The notes: generated by a model not told the origin, from the sequence alone. Positions 1 to 8,695 are shown, numbered from the stretch's first letter. The stretch is 26,240 nt of DNA from Clostridia bacterium (GCA_017456465.1 JAFTJJ010000138.1:1-26240), one strand, 5' to 3'. A program made the numbers and translations.

Positions 1-110
1 CAAAAATGTTATTTCATTAAAACACGAACATTATATCACACATCTATGGTCAAAAATCAAGTGTTTTTTGAAAATTTATATATTTTTTGAATTTTGAGTG
101 TTAAAACGCA

Positions 111-2090
111 TCAATTTTTGCCAAGCATCTCCATGAACTCTGGTTCATAAATCACCCTGACACCCAAGGCAACAGCCTTGTCAAATTTGCTGCCTGGGTT
201 TTCTCCCACAATCACTGCTGTGGTGTTTTTTGAAACAGACGAGCTCATTTCTCCGCCAAGGGCTTCAATCATTTTTGACGCTTCATTTCTGCCCATGCTT
301 TCAAGTGTTCCAGTGAGAACAAACTTCCCTCCCGAAAAGAGAGAGTTTGATGTCTGGTTGGTTGTGGTTTCTTGAACCCTCACTCCACAACAGAGAAGTT
401 TGTCGATTTCGCCAGAATAATATGGATCTGCAAAATATGTCACAATGTCATTTGCAATGACTGCCCCAACATCATCCATTAAAACAAGTTCATCAAACTT
501 GGCATTTCTGAGATTTTCGAGAGTTTTATATTTCTTTGCAAGGACTTTTGCAGTCCTTTCTCCAACGCTGTCAATTCCGAGCGAAAAAGCAAAATTTGCA
601 AGATCCACATTTTTGCTTTTTTCCAAGCTATCAACAAAATTTTGAACTTTCTTTTCACCAAAACCTGGGAGTCCCACAAGGCGTGAATAATCAAAGGTGT
701 AAAGGTCAGAAAATGATTTTATGTCAAAGTTTTCCATGAGCCACTCAATTGTTTTTCTGCTGAGTGAGCCGATGTTCATGGCATTTCGACTTGCAAAATG
801 TGTGAGCCTTTCAATCGCCTGTTTTTTGCAACCTCTGTGATTTGGACAGAAAAGATGCACGCCATCAAACAATGTTTCTGCCCCGCATACTGGGCAATTT
901 CTTGGAAATTCAACCTGTTTGTCAGTTTCATGATATTCAACAGTTCCAAGGACCTCAGGAATGACTTCATTGCTTCTGCGAATCAACACTCTTGCCCCCT
1001 CTTTGACGCCTTTGCGTTTGATGTCATCAAAGTTGTTGAGTGTTGCCCTTTTGATGGTTGCGCCCGCAAGTTCAACGGGTTCGAGTTCTGCAACTGGAGT
1101 GAGTTTTCCTGTTCTTCCAACCTGCCAAGTTATTTTTTTGAGAATGGTTGTCACCTCTTCTGCTTCAAACTTGAAAGCAAGCATTCCGCGAGGAAATTTT
1201 GCAGTGAACCCAAGTTCTGTTCGATCGGCAATGTTGTTGATTTTGATCACCAATCCATCAATGTCAAAGTCAAAGTTCTTGCGTTTTTCATCAACCATGT
1301 CGATGATTTTTTGAATGTCATCAATGTTTGTGACAAGTTCAAAGAATTTTTCAACCAAAAAACCATTCTTTTTGAGAAAATCATTGATTTCTTTTTGGGT
1401 TTTGATGCCAATTTCAGACGGGTTTGCAATGTTGTAAGCAAAGAAATCAAGGTGTCTTGAAGCTGTCACTTTGGGATCAAGATTTCTCAAGCCCCCTGCA
1501 GCAGCATTTCTGGGATTTTTGAGTTTTTCTGGTGCTGTCTCATTGTATTTTTCAAGTTCAGAGCGTTTCATGACAACCTCACCTTGAACCACAACATGTG
1601 ATTTGTCAGAAATGCTGAGCGGAACAGTTCTGATGGTTTTGACCTGTGCAGTCACATCTTCACCAATGCTTCCATTGCCTCTAGTTGCCGCCTGAATGAG
1701 GCTTCCATCATCATAGACAAGAGAAATTGAAAGTCCATCAAATTTGTATTCAACAGAATATGTTTCATCAAAATTATGAATTTTTTTGTTTCTTGTGTTC
1801 CACTCGACAATTTCAGCAAAGGTCTGTGCCTTGTCAAGACTGAAAAGATTAAATTCATGTTTTACTTTCTCGAACCCATCAAGAACATCGCCACCAACCT
1901 TGTTTGATGGCGAATCATTCCTTACGTACTCAGTTTGTTTCTCAAGTTCCAAAAGCTTGCTGTAGAGTGCATCCCACTCCTTGTCTGAAATGGTTGGATT
2001 GTCAAGAGAATAATAATTGTAACTATGTTTGTTGATTTCATCAACAAGTGCATCGATCTTGTCCTTCAAAGACTTGTCAATCTTTTGCAT
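111..2090 (-). CDS. ligA: NAD-dependent DNA ligase LigA
   Basis: LigA seals nicks in duplex DNA using NAD+ during replication and repair. The 659-aa protein has the family's usual length and domain order. An N-terminal NAD-binding part carries a YNYY...D motif (~25-30). The adenylation domain has the active-site lysine K116 in YKFDG. An OB fold is followed by a four-cysteine zinc finger (CPVC...C...C), where the last Cys pair is C-x5-C rather than the usual C-x4-C. Helix-hairpin-helix repeats follow (GLPGFGEKK), then a C-terminal BRCT domain (GGKFVLTGTLE onward). The ATG at 2090 is chosen because a GGAG lies just upstream; the frame stays open 23 codons further, but into pcrA and without a ribosome binding site. 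It starts 14 nt after the pcrA stop, so the two are co-transcribed. No convincing terminator is visible in 1-110. Confidence 0.97.
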   Translation of the reverse strand: MQKIDKSLKDKIDALVDEINKHSYNYYSLDNPTISDKEWDALYSKLLELEKQTEYVRNDSPSNKVGGDVLDGFEKVKHEFNLFSLDKAQTFAEIVEWNTRNKKIHNFDETYSVEYKFDGLSISLVYDDGSLIQAATRGNGSIGEDVTAQVKTIRTVPLSISDKSHVVVQGEVVMKRSELEKYNETAPEKLKNPRNAAAGGLRNLDPKVTASRHLDFFAYNIANPSEIGIKTQKEINDFLKKNGFLVEKFFELVTNIDDIQKIIDMVDEKRKNFDFDIDGLVIKINNIADRTELGFTAKFPRGMLAFKFEAEEVTTILKKITWQVGRTGKLTPVAELEPVELAGATIKRATLNNFDDIKRKGVKEGARVLIRRSNEVIPEVLGTVEYHETDKQVEFPRNCPVCGAETLFDGVHLFCPNHRGCKKQAIERLTHFASRNAMNIGSLSRKTIEWLMENFDIKSFSDLYTFDYSRLVGLPGFGEKKVQNFVDSLEKSKNVDLANFAFSLGIDSVGERTAKVLAKKYKTLENLRNAKFDELVLMDDVGAVIANDIVTYFADPYYSGEIDKLLCCGVRVQETTTNQTSNSLFSGGKFVLTGTLESMGRNEASKMIEALGGEMSSSVSKNTTAVIVGENPGSKFDKAVALGVRVIYEPEFMEMLGKN

Positions 2091-2104
2091 GATTTTCTCC
2101 TTTT

Positions 2105-4333
2105 TTATTGAACAATTTTGAGGTTTGCAAATTTGAGTGAAAGTGTTTTGTTTCCGCAAGAATCAAACCTGATTGTAATGTAGGCAGCGTTCATGTCAGT
2201 GACCGGAAGAACAACCTCACCGCGCCCGAGGTTTGGATGTTCAACAATTGTTCCGCGTTCAAATTTTTTGTAATCCGTGCGTGGCACGCCAGTGAGGCTT
2301 GATGCCATGCATTTTTGAGGAACGGGAGCATCCTCTGGCTCAGCGTCTGGGTTGTCTCTGAACTTCTTCAAGATGCGTTCTCTGTCCGAAAGTGTGTCAC
2401 CTGCCTTTGCTGTGTGTGTGACTCCATCATCGCTTTTGCATTCAGCAAGAAACCTTGATGGAACTGTGTAATCCGTGCGTTTGCTTTCAAACGAAAACTT
2501 GGTTCTTGCCCTTGTCAAGAACAACCTTTCTTTTGCTCTTGTGATTGCAACATACATGAGTCTGCGTTCTTCTTCAAGTTCATTGTCATCATCGCTGTTG
2601 ATGGCTCGCGACAATGGAAACAAATGTTCATTGAGCCCAACAATGAAGACAACTTTGAACTCAAGGCCTTTTGCAGCGTGAACAGTGATCAACGACACAC
2701 TGTTGTCCGCGTCATCCATTGAATCAATGTCGCGGTAAAGTGTGATTGATCCCAAATATTCTGAAAGTTCTGGGTTCTCGTTTGCATCCTCATATTCCTT
2801 GACCGACACAAGAAAATCATCCACGTTCATGCGACGAGCAAGATCTTCTTCACTGTCTCCCGCAAGAGCCGCTTTGATTCCTGAATTTTCAATGACATAT
2901 TTTGCAAAGTCATAGACCCCAAGTTCTGACTGTTTTTTGTTGAAATCATCAAACATTGCGGCAACGGGAGCAAGTTTTTTGCGAAGCGAGCCCACATCAA
3001 AGCTGTCATTTACAACCACTTCAAACATCGAAACTCGGTGTTCTTCAGCAACTCTTTCAATTGTTCCAATGCTGACATCACCAATCCCTTTTTTGGGAAA
3101 AGCCAAAACACGCCTCACAGCATCATTGTCAAGAGGATTGACAAGAAGCCTGAGATAAGCGGTGACATCCTTAATTTCTTTGCGTTCAAAAAATTTGTGT
3201 CCGCCATAGACCTTGTATGGAATGCCATAGGTGATCATTTTTTCTTCGAGTGCGCGTGAAAGCGAGTTGACGCGCATGAGCACCGCAAAGTCGCGGTAGG
3301 CGTAACCCGAATATGCCGCCAAGCTTTTGATGGTTTCTGCGACATATTCAGCCTCTTCTGCTTCATTGTAGGTTGTGTATTCCTCAACCCTTGCACCGCT
3401 GCCCTGTTTTGTCCAGAGGTTTTTCTCAAGACGATTGAAGTTTTTCTTTATGAGTTTGTTTGCAATTGTGAGGATGTTTTTGGTTGATCTGTAATTTTGT
3501 TCAAGTTTGAAGACTTTTGCACCAGCAAAGTCCTTTGTGAAAGAAAGAACATTTCCAACCTCTGCACCACGCCAAGAATAAATGCACTGATCTTCATCAC
3601 CAACAGCAAAGACATTCATGGTCTTTCCGCCAAGAAGTTTGACAAGTTCATACTGCACAGCGTTTGTGTCTTGAAACTCATCAACATGAATGAATTTGAA
3701 CATGTTTTGATAATATTCAAGAGTTTCTGGGTTTTGTTTGAAAAGAAGATATGTCTTTTCCAAGAGATCATCAAAGTCCATCGCGTTGCATTTTTTGAGT
3801 TCTGCTTCATAGCGTTTGTAGCATTCAACAATTGTTTCGCGTTTTGATCTGAATGTCACAAACTCACCATAGGAATCAGGAAGCAAAAGGTGATTTTTTG
3901 CGTTTGAAATGTGAAAGGCAATGGTTTCTGCATTGAGGTTTGTTCCAACATCATCAATGATTTTTTTGATGACCTTTTCAGAGTCTGTGTCGGAATAAAT
4001 CGTGAAGTTTTTGGTGTAACCAATTTTGTCAGCTTCGCGTCTCAAAATCCTTGCGCACATTGCATGGAATGTGCAGACCCACATGTCAGATGCGTCTTCA
4101 ATCATCAGCGACAAGCGTTCTTTCATTTCATTTGCTGCCTTGTTTGTGAAAGTGATTGCGAGAATGTTTGAAGGTCTAACCCCAAGTGTGCGCACAAGAT
4201 ATGCAATTCGGTGAGTAAGCATTCTTGTCTTCCCACTTCCAGCTCCAGCAGTGACAAGTACTGGTCCAGAAGCCACTTCGGCTGGTGCTCGTTGTTCGCT
4301 GTTCAAATTGTCAAGAATATTTCTGTCATTCAT
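2105..4333 (-). CDS. pcrA: ATP-dependent DNA helicase PcrA (UvrD/Rep family)
   Basis: A superfamily 1A 3'-5' DNA helicase used in repair, rolling-circle replication and clearing of protein-DNA roadblocks. The 742-aa protein has all expected motifs: Walker A TAGAGSGKT near the N-terminus, Walker B-type DEFQDTN, motif III GDEDQCIYSWRGA, motif V HAAKGLEFKVVF, and motif VI EEERRLMYVAITRAKERL. A C-terminal Tudor-like segment (RGTIVEHPNLGRGEVV) is typical of PcrA, where it contacts RNA polymerase. The start at 4333 follows a GGAG at normal spacing; in-frame codons further upstream lack a ribosome binding site and lie in promoter-like sequence. First gene of a pcrA-ligA operon, a pairing common in Bacillota. 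Confidence 0.97.
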   Translation of the reverse strand: MNDRNILDNLNSEQRAPAEVASGPVLVTAGAGSGKTRMLTHRIAYLVRTLGVRPSNILAITFTNKAANEMKERLSLMIEDASDMWVCTFHAMCARILRREADKIGYTKNFTIYSDTDSEKVIKKIIDDVGTNLNAETIAFHISNAKNHLLLPDSYGEFVTFRSKRETIVECYKRYEAELKKCNAMDFDDLLEKTYLLFKQNPETLEYYQNMFKFIHVDEFQDTNAVQYELVKLLGGKTMNVFAVGDEDQCIYSWRGAEVGNVLSFTKDFAGAKVFKLEQNYRSTKNILTIANKLIKKNFNRLEKNLWTKQGSGARVEEYTTYNEAEEAEYVAETIKSLAAYSGYAYRDFAVLMRVNSLSRALEEKMITYGIPYKVYGGHKFFERKEIKDVTAYLRLLVNPLDNDAVRRVLAFPKKGIGDVSIGTIERVAEEHRVSMFEVVVNDSFDVGSLRKKLAPVAAMFDDFNKKQSELGVYDFAKYVIENSGIKAALAGDSEEDLARRMNVDDFLVSVKEYEDANENPELSEYLGSITLYRDIDSMDDADNSVSLITVHAAKGLEFKVVFIVGLNEHLFPLSRAINSDDDNELEEERRLMYVAITRAKERLFLTRARTKFSFESKRTDYTVPSRFLAECKSDDGVTHTAKAGDTLSDRERILKKFRDNPDAEPEDAPVPQKCMASSLTGVPRTDYKKFERGTIVEHPNLGRGEVVLPVTDMNAAYITIRFDSCGNKTLSLKFANLKIVQ

Positions 4334-4376
4334 GATTAAAACTCCATGTGAAAGGCTTGTTATTTTTCCACATGTG

Positions 4377-4406
4377 AGTATAACACAAAACAAGCATCAA
4401 GCGCAA
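4377..4406 (-). promoter_or_regulatory. Candidate sigma-A promoter of pcrA-ligA
   Basis: On the minus strand TTGCGC (4401-4406) and TATACT (4377-4382) are separated by 18 nt, about 45 nt upstream of the pcrA start codon. The -10 is strong and the -35 mediocre. Confidence 0.5.
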
Positions 4407-4430
4407 AGAAAATCAATGCAATTTCAGAAT

Positions 4431-4751
4431 TTAGACATTCTGAATTTCTGCTTTGATCAAATGGTAACGTTTTGTGAGATCCAAAAGATACTTATCTTTC
4501 TCATCATTTGAAAGATGATCAAACACAGAGTGGTCAATAAGTTTGCCAATTGGCGAGAAAATGTCAGGATTTGTTTCAAGCATTTTCTTGATCTTTGGAT
4601 AAAGTGGATCGTGCTGAGCAGTTTTGGTTTTTCCAGCACTGATGTAATATGAAGCCCGAACAGAAAGCGCCCTGCTTGTTGTCTTTTCTTTTGTCTCGCT
4701 TGCAGCCTGAAGCCTGTTTTTCGCTCGTTTTGCGAGATTTTTGAATGTCAT
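4431..4751 (-). CDS. Small basic protein of unknown function (106 aa)
   Basis: I do not recognise this family. The 106-aa product is soluble, with no signal peptide or membrane helix. Its first ~45 residues are rich in Lys/Arg/Ala (MTFKNLAKRAKNRLQ...), and a more acidic helical C-terminal half contains HSVFDHLSNDEKDKYLL. The basic N-terminus next to a ribosomal protein gene makes nucleic-acid or ribosome binding conceivable, but that is only inference. The ATG at 4751 has AGGTGG at good spacing. It lies downstream of rpsU and is separated from it by a terminator. A short inverted repeat (4423-4430 with 4437-4444) brackets the stop codon but lacks a T-tract, so it is not called a terminator. 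Confidence 0.75.
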   Translation of the reverse strand: MTFKNLAKRAKNRLQAASETKEKTTSRALSVRASYYISAGKTKTAQHDPLYPKIKKMLETNPDIFSPIGKLIDHSVFDHLSNDEKDKYLLDLTKRYHLIKAEIQNV

Positions 4752-4931
4752 GAGTTATTTCCACCTTTTGTTTTTTTGTCCCCAATTTCAAGCAATCTTG
4801 TTTCATCGGGACGACAAACAAAAATATAACAAAGACAAAACAACTGTTGTTTGATTATTTCAAAACTGTTTACTATTCGTGCAACAATTTCTTTTTGTGA
4901 CATTAACCACAAGAAAACCAAAACAAGCAAC

Positions 4932-4958
4932 AAAAAACCCAGACAGCAATTGTCTGGG
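4932..4958 (-). terminator. Rho-independent terminator of rpsU
   Basis: On the minus strand CCCAGACA and TGTCTGGG form an 8-bp stem with a 5-nt loop, followed by TTTTTT, starting 24 nt after the rpsU stop codon. Its presence argues against the open frame that runs through it (4748-4978). Confidence 0.9.
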
Positions 4959-4981
4959 CACTTGGGTTTTGTTTTCAAAAA

Positions 4982-5161
4982 TTAACCTTTGCGATTTCTC
5001 TTTTGAGCAGCTTCAGATTTCTTTTTTCTCTTCACGCTAGGAGATACATAAAATTCTTTCTTTCTGATATCACCAATGATTCCATCTTTTTGGCATTTTC
5101 TCTTGAATCTCTTGATTGCGCTTTCCAAGTTTTCATTTTCGCCTACTTTGATTGTTGACAT
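4982..5161 (-). CDS. rpsU: 30S ribosomal protein bS21
   Basis: bS21 is a small basic 30S protein next to the anti-Shine-Dalgarno region of 16S rRNA, involved in initiation. The 59-aa product matches the family in length and pattern: N-terminal MSTIKVGENENLESAIKRF, then the conserved REFY-like IRKKEFY and SVKRKKKSEAA, ending in a basic tail. The start at 5161 is set by a very strong GGGAGGTGAG ribosome binding site. It has its own consensus promoter and terminator, so it is largely monocistronic. In many Bacillota yqeY follows rpsU; here the unrelated 106-aa gene does. Confidence 0.96.
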   Translation of the reverse strand: MSTIKVGENENLESAIKRFKRKCQKDGIIGDIRKKEFYVSPSVKRKKKSEAAQKRNRKG

Positions 5162-5198
5162 GCTTTTCTCACCTCCCTAGCTCACAAATTTCGTTAAC

Positions 5199-5227
5199 AT
5201 ATTAACACAAAAAAACTCTTGTGTCAA
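5199..5227 (-). promoter_or_regulatory. Sigma-A promoter of rpsU
   Basis: Minus-strand TTGACA (5222-5227), a 17-nt spacer with a T7 run, and TAATAT (5199-5204). The -35 is perfect, the -10 near perfect, and the distance to the rpsU start is short. Confidence 0.85.
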
Positions 5228-5249
5228 CCGTAATCAAAAACTTTTTGGG

Positions 5250-5654
5250 TTAATTTAATTTGAGTGTTTCAGCAACCTCGGCAAGGGTTTTGTCCGACTG
5301 CTTCTCTGTTCTTGCAAAGTTGATCCCATCGCCCTGTTTCCTTGGCAAAATGTGAATGTGAAGGTGCATGACCTCTTGTCCAGCATCAACTCCTGAATTG
5401 ATGTAAATGTTGATGCCATCAGCGTAACCAATATTCACATAATGCTGAGCAATTTCTTGCGCAATCTCGCAGGTGTATGCAAAAGTGTCGCTGTCTGTGT
5501 CCATCAAATTTACGCTGTGCTTCTTTGGAATCACAAGAGTGTGACCTTCTGGATCATTTGTGATGTCCAAAAAAGCCAAGACCTCATCGTCCTCATAAAT
5601 TTTGTGGCAAGGAATTTCCCCTGCAATTATTTTGCAAAACAAGCAATTATCCAT
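5250..5654 (-). CDS. HIT family protein (Hint/HinT-like nucleotide hydrolase)
   Basis: Histidine triad proteins hydrolyse nucleoside phosphoramidates and related nucleotide conjugates. The 134-aa product begins with the typical CLFCKIIAGEIP; C4 and C7 can take part in a structural zinc site. A central GHTLVIPKKH strand follows, then the catalytic triad H97-L-H99-I-H101 in MHLHIHILPRK. Length and order are normal for the bacterial Hint branch. The ATG at 5654 follows AAGGAGGG. It lies 84 nt after mtaB and upstream of rpsU, matching the Bacillota rsmE-mtaB-HIT-rpsU order. The exact substrate cannot be read from the sequence. Confidence 0.93.
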   Translation of the reverse strand: MDNCLFCKIIAGEIPCHKIYEDDEVLAFLDITNDPEGHTLVIPKKHSVNLMDTDSDTFAYTCEIAQEIAQHYVNIGYADGINIYINSGVDAGQEVMHLHIHILPRKQGDGINFARTEKQSDKTLAEVAETLKLN

Positions 5655-5738
5655 AACAAATTTCCCTCCTTTTCAACAGTTATCGGATTTTCTTTGATGT
5701 TGTTATATAGTTTTTTTGATTTTTAATTAATGGTTTTC

Positions 5739-7043
5739 TTATTTCGGCGGTGTCCAAAGCACTGCAATTGCACCATCTTTGTGCACATCTTTAATTTCAA
5801 CTTTCACCACTTCGTTTGGTTCAAGCTTTGTTTTTGACTTGATGTAACATTTGACAAAGTTTCCAGAATGACCAACAAAAAATCCATCTTTTTCTTGTTC
5901 AACAATCACATCTTGGACACTTCCAATCATTTTTCTTGTGAAGTCATCTCTCATTTCTTCAGCAAGGCAACCAAGGCGTTTTGCACGTTCCCTCACTTCT
6001 TCCCCAGATGCAACTGGATTCATTCCCGCTGCAACTGTCCCGTCACGCTTTGAATATGGAAACACATGCATCCAGCAAAAACCAATCTTTTTGCAATTTT
6101 CAAGCGTTGTTTCAAAGTGCTCAGCGGTCTCAGTTGGAAAGCCCACAATCACATCTGTCGTGATGCCTGCATCAGGGAAATATGATCTGATCAAGTTCAC
6201 TTTATTAGTGTACTCTTCGATCGTGTATTTTCGGTTCATCTTTGAAAGTGTTTCATTGCAAGCGCTTTGCATTGAAAGGTGGAAATGTGGTTGAAAGTTT
6301 GGAAGCTTTGCAAGTTCCAAGAGAAGTTCATTGGTGATCACCCTCACTTCAAGGCTTGAAAACCTGAACTTCACAGACCTTCCAGAAAAGAGTTTCACAA
6401 CATCAACAAGTGATGTGTTTTGATTTTTGAAGTCTTTGCCATAGGCAGAGACATTGATTCCCGTGATAACAATTTCTTTTGTTGTCTTTTCTAAGTTCTC
6501 AATTTCAAAAAGGATTGATGACAAGCTTCTGCTTCTTTCCCTTCCCCTCAAGTATGGAATCAAGCAATAAGTGCAAAAATTGTTGCAACCATCTTGAATT
6601 TTGATGACAGCACGCGCTCTTGTGTGTTTTGATTTGTAAGAATCGTTATAAGCAGCCTCTTCTTCTTTGCTTGACCTGTCATCTGGCTTGATTTTGCCAG
6701 TAATAATGTCTGCAATTTTGAGTTTGTTGTTTGTTCCAACCACATACTTCACATTTGGAAACTTCAGAAACTGCTGCGCATTATGTTCACTTGCGCATCC
6801 ACAGACATAAATTTCAGCATTTGGATTAAGTTTTAAAATCTTTGCGATTTGTCCTCTGCTTTTTCTCTCGCCCTCATTGGTGACCGCGCAAGTTGAAAGG
6901 ACATAAATGTCGGCTTTTTGAAGCCCTGAAATACATTCAAAATTCGCTTGTTCAAGGTTTGCTGCAATTGCTTCAGCTTCGTAGGTGTTAACCTTGCAAC
7001 CAAGGGTCACGAATGCGACTTTTTTCTTTTGTGATGTGTTCAT
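5739..7043 (-). CDS. mtaB: tRNA (N6-threonylcarbamoyladenosine(37)-C2)-methylthiotransferase MtaB
   Basis: MtaB is a radical-SAM methylthiotransferase converting t6A37 to ms2t6A37 in ANN-decoding tRNAs. The 434-aa protein has the N-terminal UPF0004 domain with cluster ligands C16 (TLGCKVNTYE, the MtaB-type signature), C52 (STCAVT) and C83 (CGCASE). The radical-SAM motif is C153-NNF-C157-TY-C160, with later strands SSLEVR and DVIVGFPTET. A C-terminal TRAM domain lies at roughly 370-434. The TLGCKVN.YE form separates it from MiaB and RimO. Its ATG overlaps the rsmE stop codon (TAATG), so it is translationally coupled to rsmE. Confidence 0.95.
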   Translation of the reverse strand: MNTSQKKKVAFVTLGCKVNTYEAEAIAANLEQANFECISGLQKADIYVLSTCAVTNEGERKSRGQIAKILKLNPNAEIYVCGCASEHNAQQFLKFPNVKYVVGTNNKLKIADIITGKIKPDDRSSKEEEAAYNDSYKSKHTRARAVIKIQDGCNNFCTYCLIPYLRGRERSRSLSSILFEIENLEKTTKEIVITGINVSAYGKDFKNQNTSLVDVVKLFSGRSVKFRFSSLEVRVITNELLLELAKLPNFQPHFHLSMQSACNETLSKMNRKYTIEEYTNKVNLIRSYFPDAGITTDVIVGFPTETAEHFETTLENCKKIGFCWMHVFPYSKRDGTVAAGMNPVASGEEVRERAKRLGCLAEEMRDDFTRKMIGSVQDVIVEQEKDGFFVGHSGNFVKCYIKSKTKLEPNEVVKVEIKDVHKDGAIAVLWTPPK

Positions 7044-7768
7044 TATTCCACCCCCAAAAGCACAAGTGCTGGAAGCACAATGCCAGCAGTTTCAGCCCTG
7101 AGGATTCTGTCCCCGAGACTCACAGGAATTGCACCGGCTGCAACAATTTGTTTGGCTTCGTCCTCAGAAAAACCGCCTTCTGCGCCAACGATGACTGCAA
7201 CATTTTTGAGATTCTGAATTTTTTTCAAAACATTTGAAATGTGATTGTCGCCTTGCTTTTCATAAGCAAAGAGAACTGCGTCATGATTCTTGATTTCGTC
7301 CAGCATTTGATTGAATTTGAGTTCTCTGTTTGTTTTTGTGATCACGCTTGAACCGCACTGTTTGCATGCAGAAATCACGACCTTTTCAAGTTTTTCAATG
7401 TTTTTGTTTCCAACTTTCACATCAGAAAACGCACTTTCAAAGTGAACAATTTCATGAACCCCAAGTTCAGTGCATTTTTGAACAACGATGTAAAGTTTGT
7501 CACCTTTGACGAGTGCTTGAAAAAGTGTTACATTTTTTTCAGGAAAACCAACCCCTTGAACTTTTTCATCAACATGAACAACAGCGTATTTTTTGGAAAT
7601 CTCAATTATTGTTCCATTATAATCAAACGAATCACCGCAAAAGAGAGTGACAGTGTCGCCCACTCTTGAGCGCATGACAGAAGACAGATGAACAAACTCA
7701 TCGCCTTCGATTGTTACATCACTATCCTCAAATATTTCATTATTTACGTAATATCTCTTGTTTTTCAT
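7043..7768 (-). CDS. rsmE: 16S rRNA (uracil(1498)-N3)-methyltransferase RsmE
   Basis: A SPOUT-class methyltransferase that modifies U1498 of 16S rRNA in the 30S subunit. The 241-aa product has an N-terminal PUA-like domain beginning KRYYV, and the C-terminal knotted SAM-binding region with IVGAEGGFSEDE and SLGDRILRAETA. The conserved N-terminus fixes the start at 7768. No Shine-Dalgarno sequence lies in front of it; instead a -10 box ends 6 nt upstream, so the mRNA may be leaderless. It is followed by mtaB with overlapping stop and start codons. In many relatives prmA sits between dnaJ and rsmE; it is absent here. Confidence 0.94.
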   Translation of the reverse strand: MKNKRYYVNNEIFEDSDVTIEGDEFVHLSSVMRSRVGDTVTLFCGDSFDYNGTIIEISKKYAVVHVDEKVQGVGFPEKNVTLFQALVKGDKLYIVVQKCTELGVHEIVHFESAFSDVKVGNKNIEKLEKVVISACKQCGSSVITKTNRELKFNQMLDEIKNHDAVLFAYEKQGDNHISNVLKKIQNLKNVAVIVGAEGGFSEDEAKQIVAAGAIPVSLGDRILRAETAGIVLPALVLLGVE

Positions 7769-7774
7769 AACAAT

Positions 7775-7802
7775 ATATTAGCACATTTTTCTCTTCTTGC
7801 AA
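7775..7802 (-). promoter_or_regulatory. Candidate promoter of rsmE-mtaB (leaderless start)
   Basis: Minus-strand TTGCAA (7797-7802), a 16-nt spacer, and TAATAT (7775-7780) preceded by a TGn extended -10. The expected transcription start falls at about 7768, the A of the rsmE ATG. Confidence 0.6.
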
Positions 7803-7843
7803 AGGTATTTAATCAACATTTTGAAAATCCAATATTGCATCAC

Positions 7844-7882
7844 AAAAAAAGCAGTGACACTGTCGTTTGCGTGTGTCACTGC
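7844..7882 (-). terminator. Terminator of the HAD hydrolase gene
   Basis: Minus-strand GCAGTGACAC and GTGTCACTGC form a perfect 10-bp stem with a 12-nt loop, followed by seven T. It starts 24 nt after the stop codon of the gene at 7906-8628 and isolates that gene from rsmE. Confidence 0.93.
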
Positions 7883-7905
7883 TTCAGAAAAACTTTGAAT
7901 ATAAA

Positions 7906-8628
7906 TTAAATTCTTTCAGATTGATTCTCAGATTCAATAAACATGATGAGATCATCGAAGTTGCCTTGTGGATAACAAGACTCGTCAAGTCCTTTCTTGT
8001 TTGAAATATTGTAGTTCACAAGAAAGACCTGCATTCCATTCTTTTCAGCCACCATGTCATCACTCACATCATTACCAACAACCAAGCATTCAGATGGTTC
8101 AACCCCAAGTATTTGAGCAACTTCCAAAAAGTATTTTGGGTGTGGCTTCATGTATGATGAATTTTCTAGTGTTGTCATATAGTCGAAGTTTGCCTTGTCG
8201 CATCCAGACCATGAGAGACGCTTTTCAATTGCCATTTTTGGAAAAAGTGGATTTGTTGTGAGTGCAGTTTTGATCCCCATTGCCTTGACTTGTTTCACCA
8301 CGTCATTTGCCCCCTTGATTGGCATCCCTGTCACCACAAGTTTGTCAAACTCAGTGTCATAAAATTCATCAAAGAACACTCTGTCTCTTTCAAGTCTTTC
8401 GCCATAATAAGCACTCAAAGAATCCCAGAAGGCGAGTTCATTCTTAACCTTTCCTCCACTTGTAGCAATGGCCTTCAACGCACCCCAAACAGCATTCACA
8501 AGGTCATCTGCCTCATAACCATGATCTTTCATTTTGTCGGTTAAAAGTTTGAAATACATTTTGGTGAAAAAATCCTCGTCAGACATCATGAGCGTTCCAC
8601 CAAGGTCAAACATAACAAGTTTTATCAT
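7906..8628 (-). CDS. HAD superfamily hydrolase
   Basis: A 240-aa haloacid dehalogenase-like protein, probably a small-molecule phosphatase. Motif I is MFDLGGTL: nucleophile D8 is present, but the second Asp, usually the general acid/base, is Gly10. Such DxGG(T/V) variants occur in some HAD branches. A helical cap spans roughly 16-95, motif II is ALTTNP, the motif III lysine is in MKPHPKYF, and motif IV VVGNDVSDDM provides metal ligands. The ATG at 8628 has GGAG at good spacing. It has its own promoter (8658-8686) and terminator, so it is monocistronic. It sits in the conserved dnaJ-rsmE interval in place of prmA. Substrate unknown. Confidence 0.88.
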   Translation of the reverse strand: MIKLVMFDLGGTLMMSDEDFFTKMYFKLLTDKMKDHGYEADDLVNAVWGALKAIATSGGKVKNELAFWDSLSAYYGERLERDRVFFDEFYDTEFDKLVVTGMPIKGANDVVKQVKAMGIKTALTTNPLFPKMAIEKRLSWSGCDKANFDYMTTLENSSYMKPHPKYFLEVAQILGVEPSECLVVGNDVSDDMVAEKNGMQVFLVNYNISNKKGLDESCYPQGNFDDLIMFIESENQSERI

Positions 8629-8657
8629 ACAGGTTCTCCATCAATATTTATGCAATT

Positions 8658-8686
8658 ATTATAACAAACAAAATGAGCAATTGCAA
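8658..8686 (-). promoter_or_regulatory. Sigma-A promoter of the HAD hydrolase gene
   Basis: Minus-strand TTGCAA (8681-8686), a 17-nt spacer and perfect TATAAT (8658-8663). It begins only 9 nt after the preceding terminator. Confidence 0.75.
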
Positions 8687-8695
8687 TAGCAAAAT

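Noticed and set aside
1..110. Terminator after ligA
   Set aside because: Only a weak TCAAAAA/TTTTTGA pairing in very AT-rich sequence; not convincing, and the region is cut by the window edge.
798..1460. A 220-codon open frame antisense to ligA
   Set aside because: It is opposite conserved ligA codons, has no ribosome binding site, and its composition is that of an antisense reading of a real gene.
4748..4978. Open frame of 76 codons with a hydrophobic N-terminal part on the minus strand
   Set aside because: It runs through the rpsU terminator, overlaps the start of the 106-aa gene and has no ribosome binding site.
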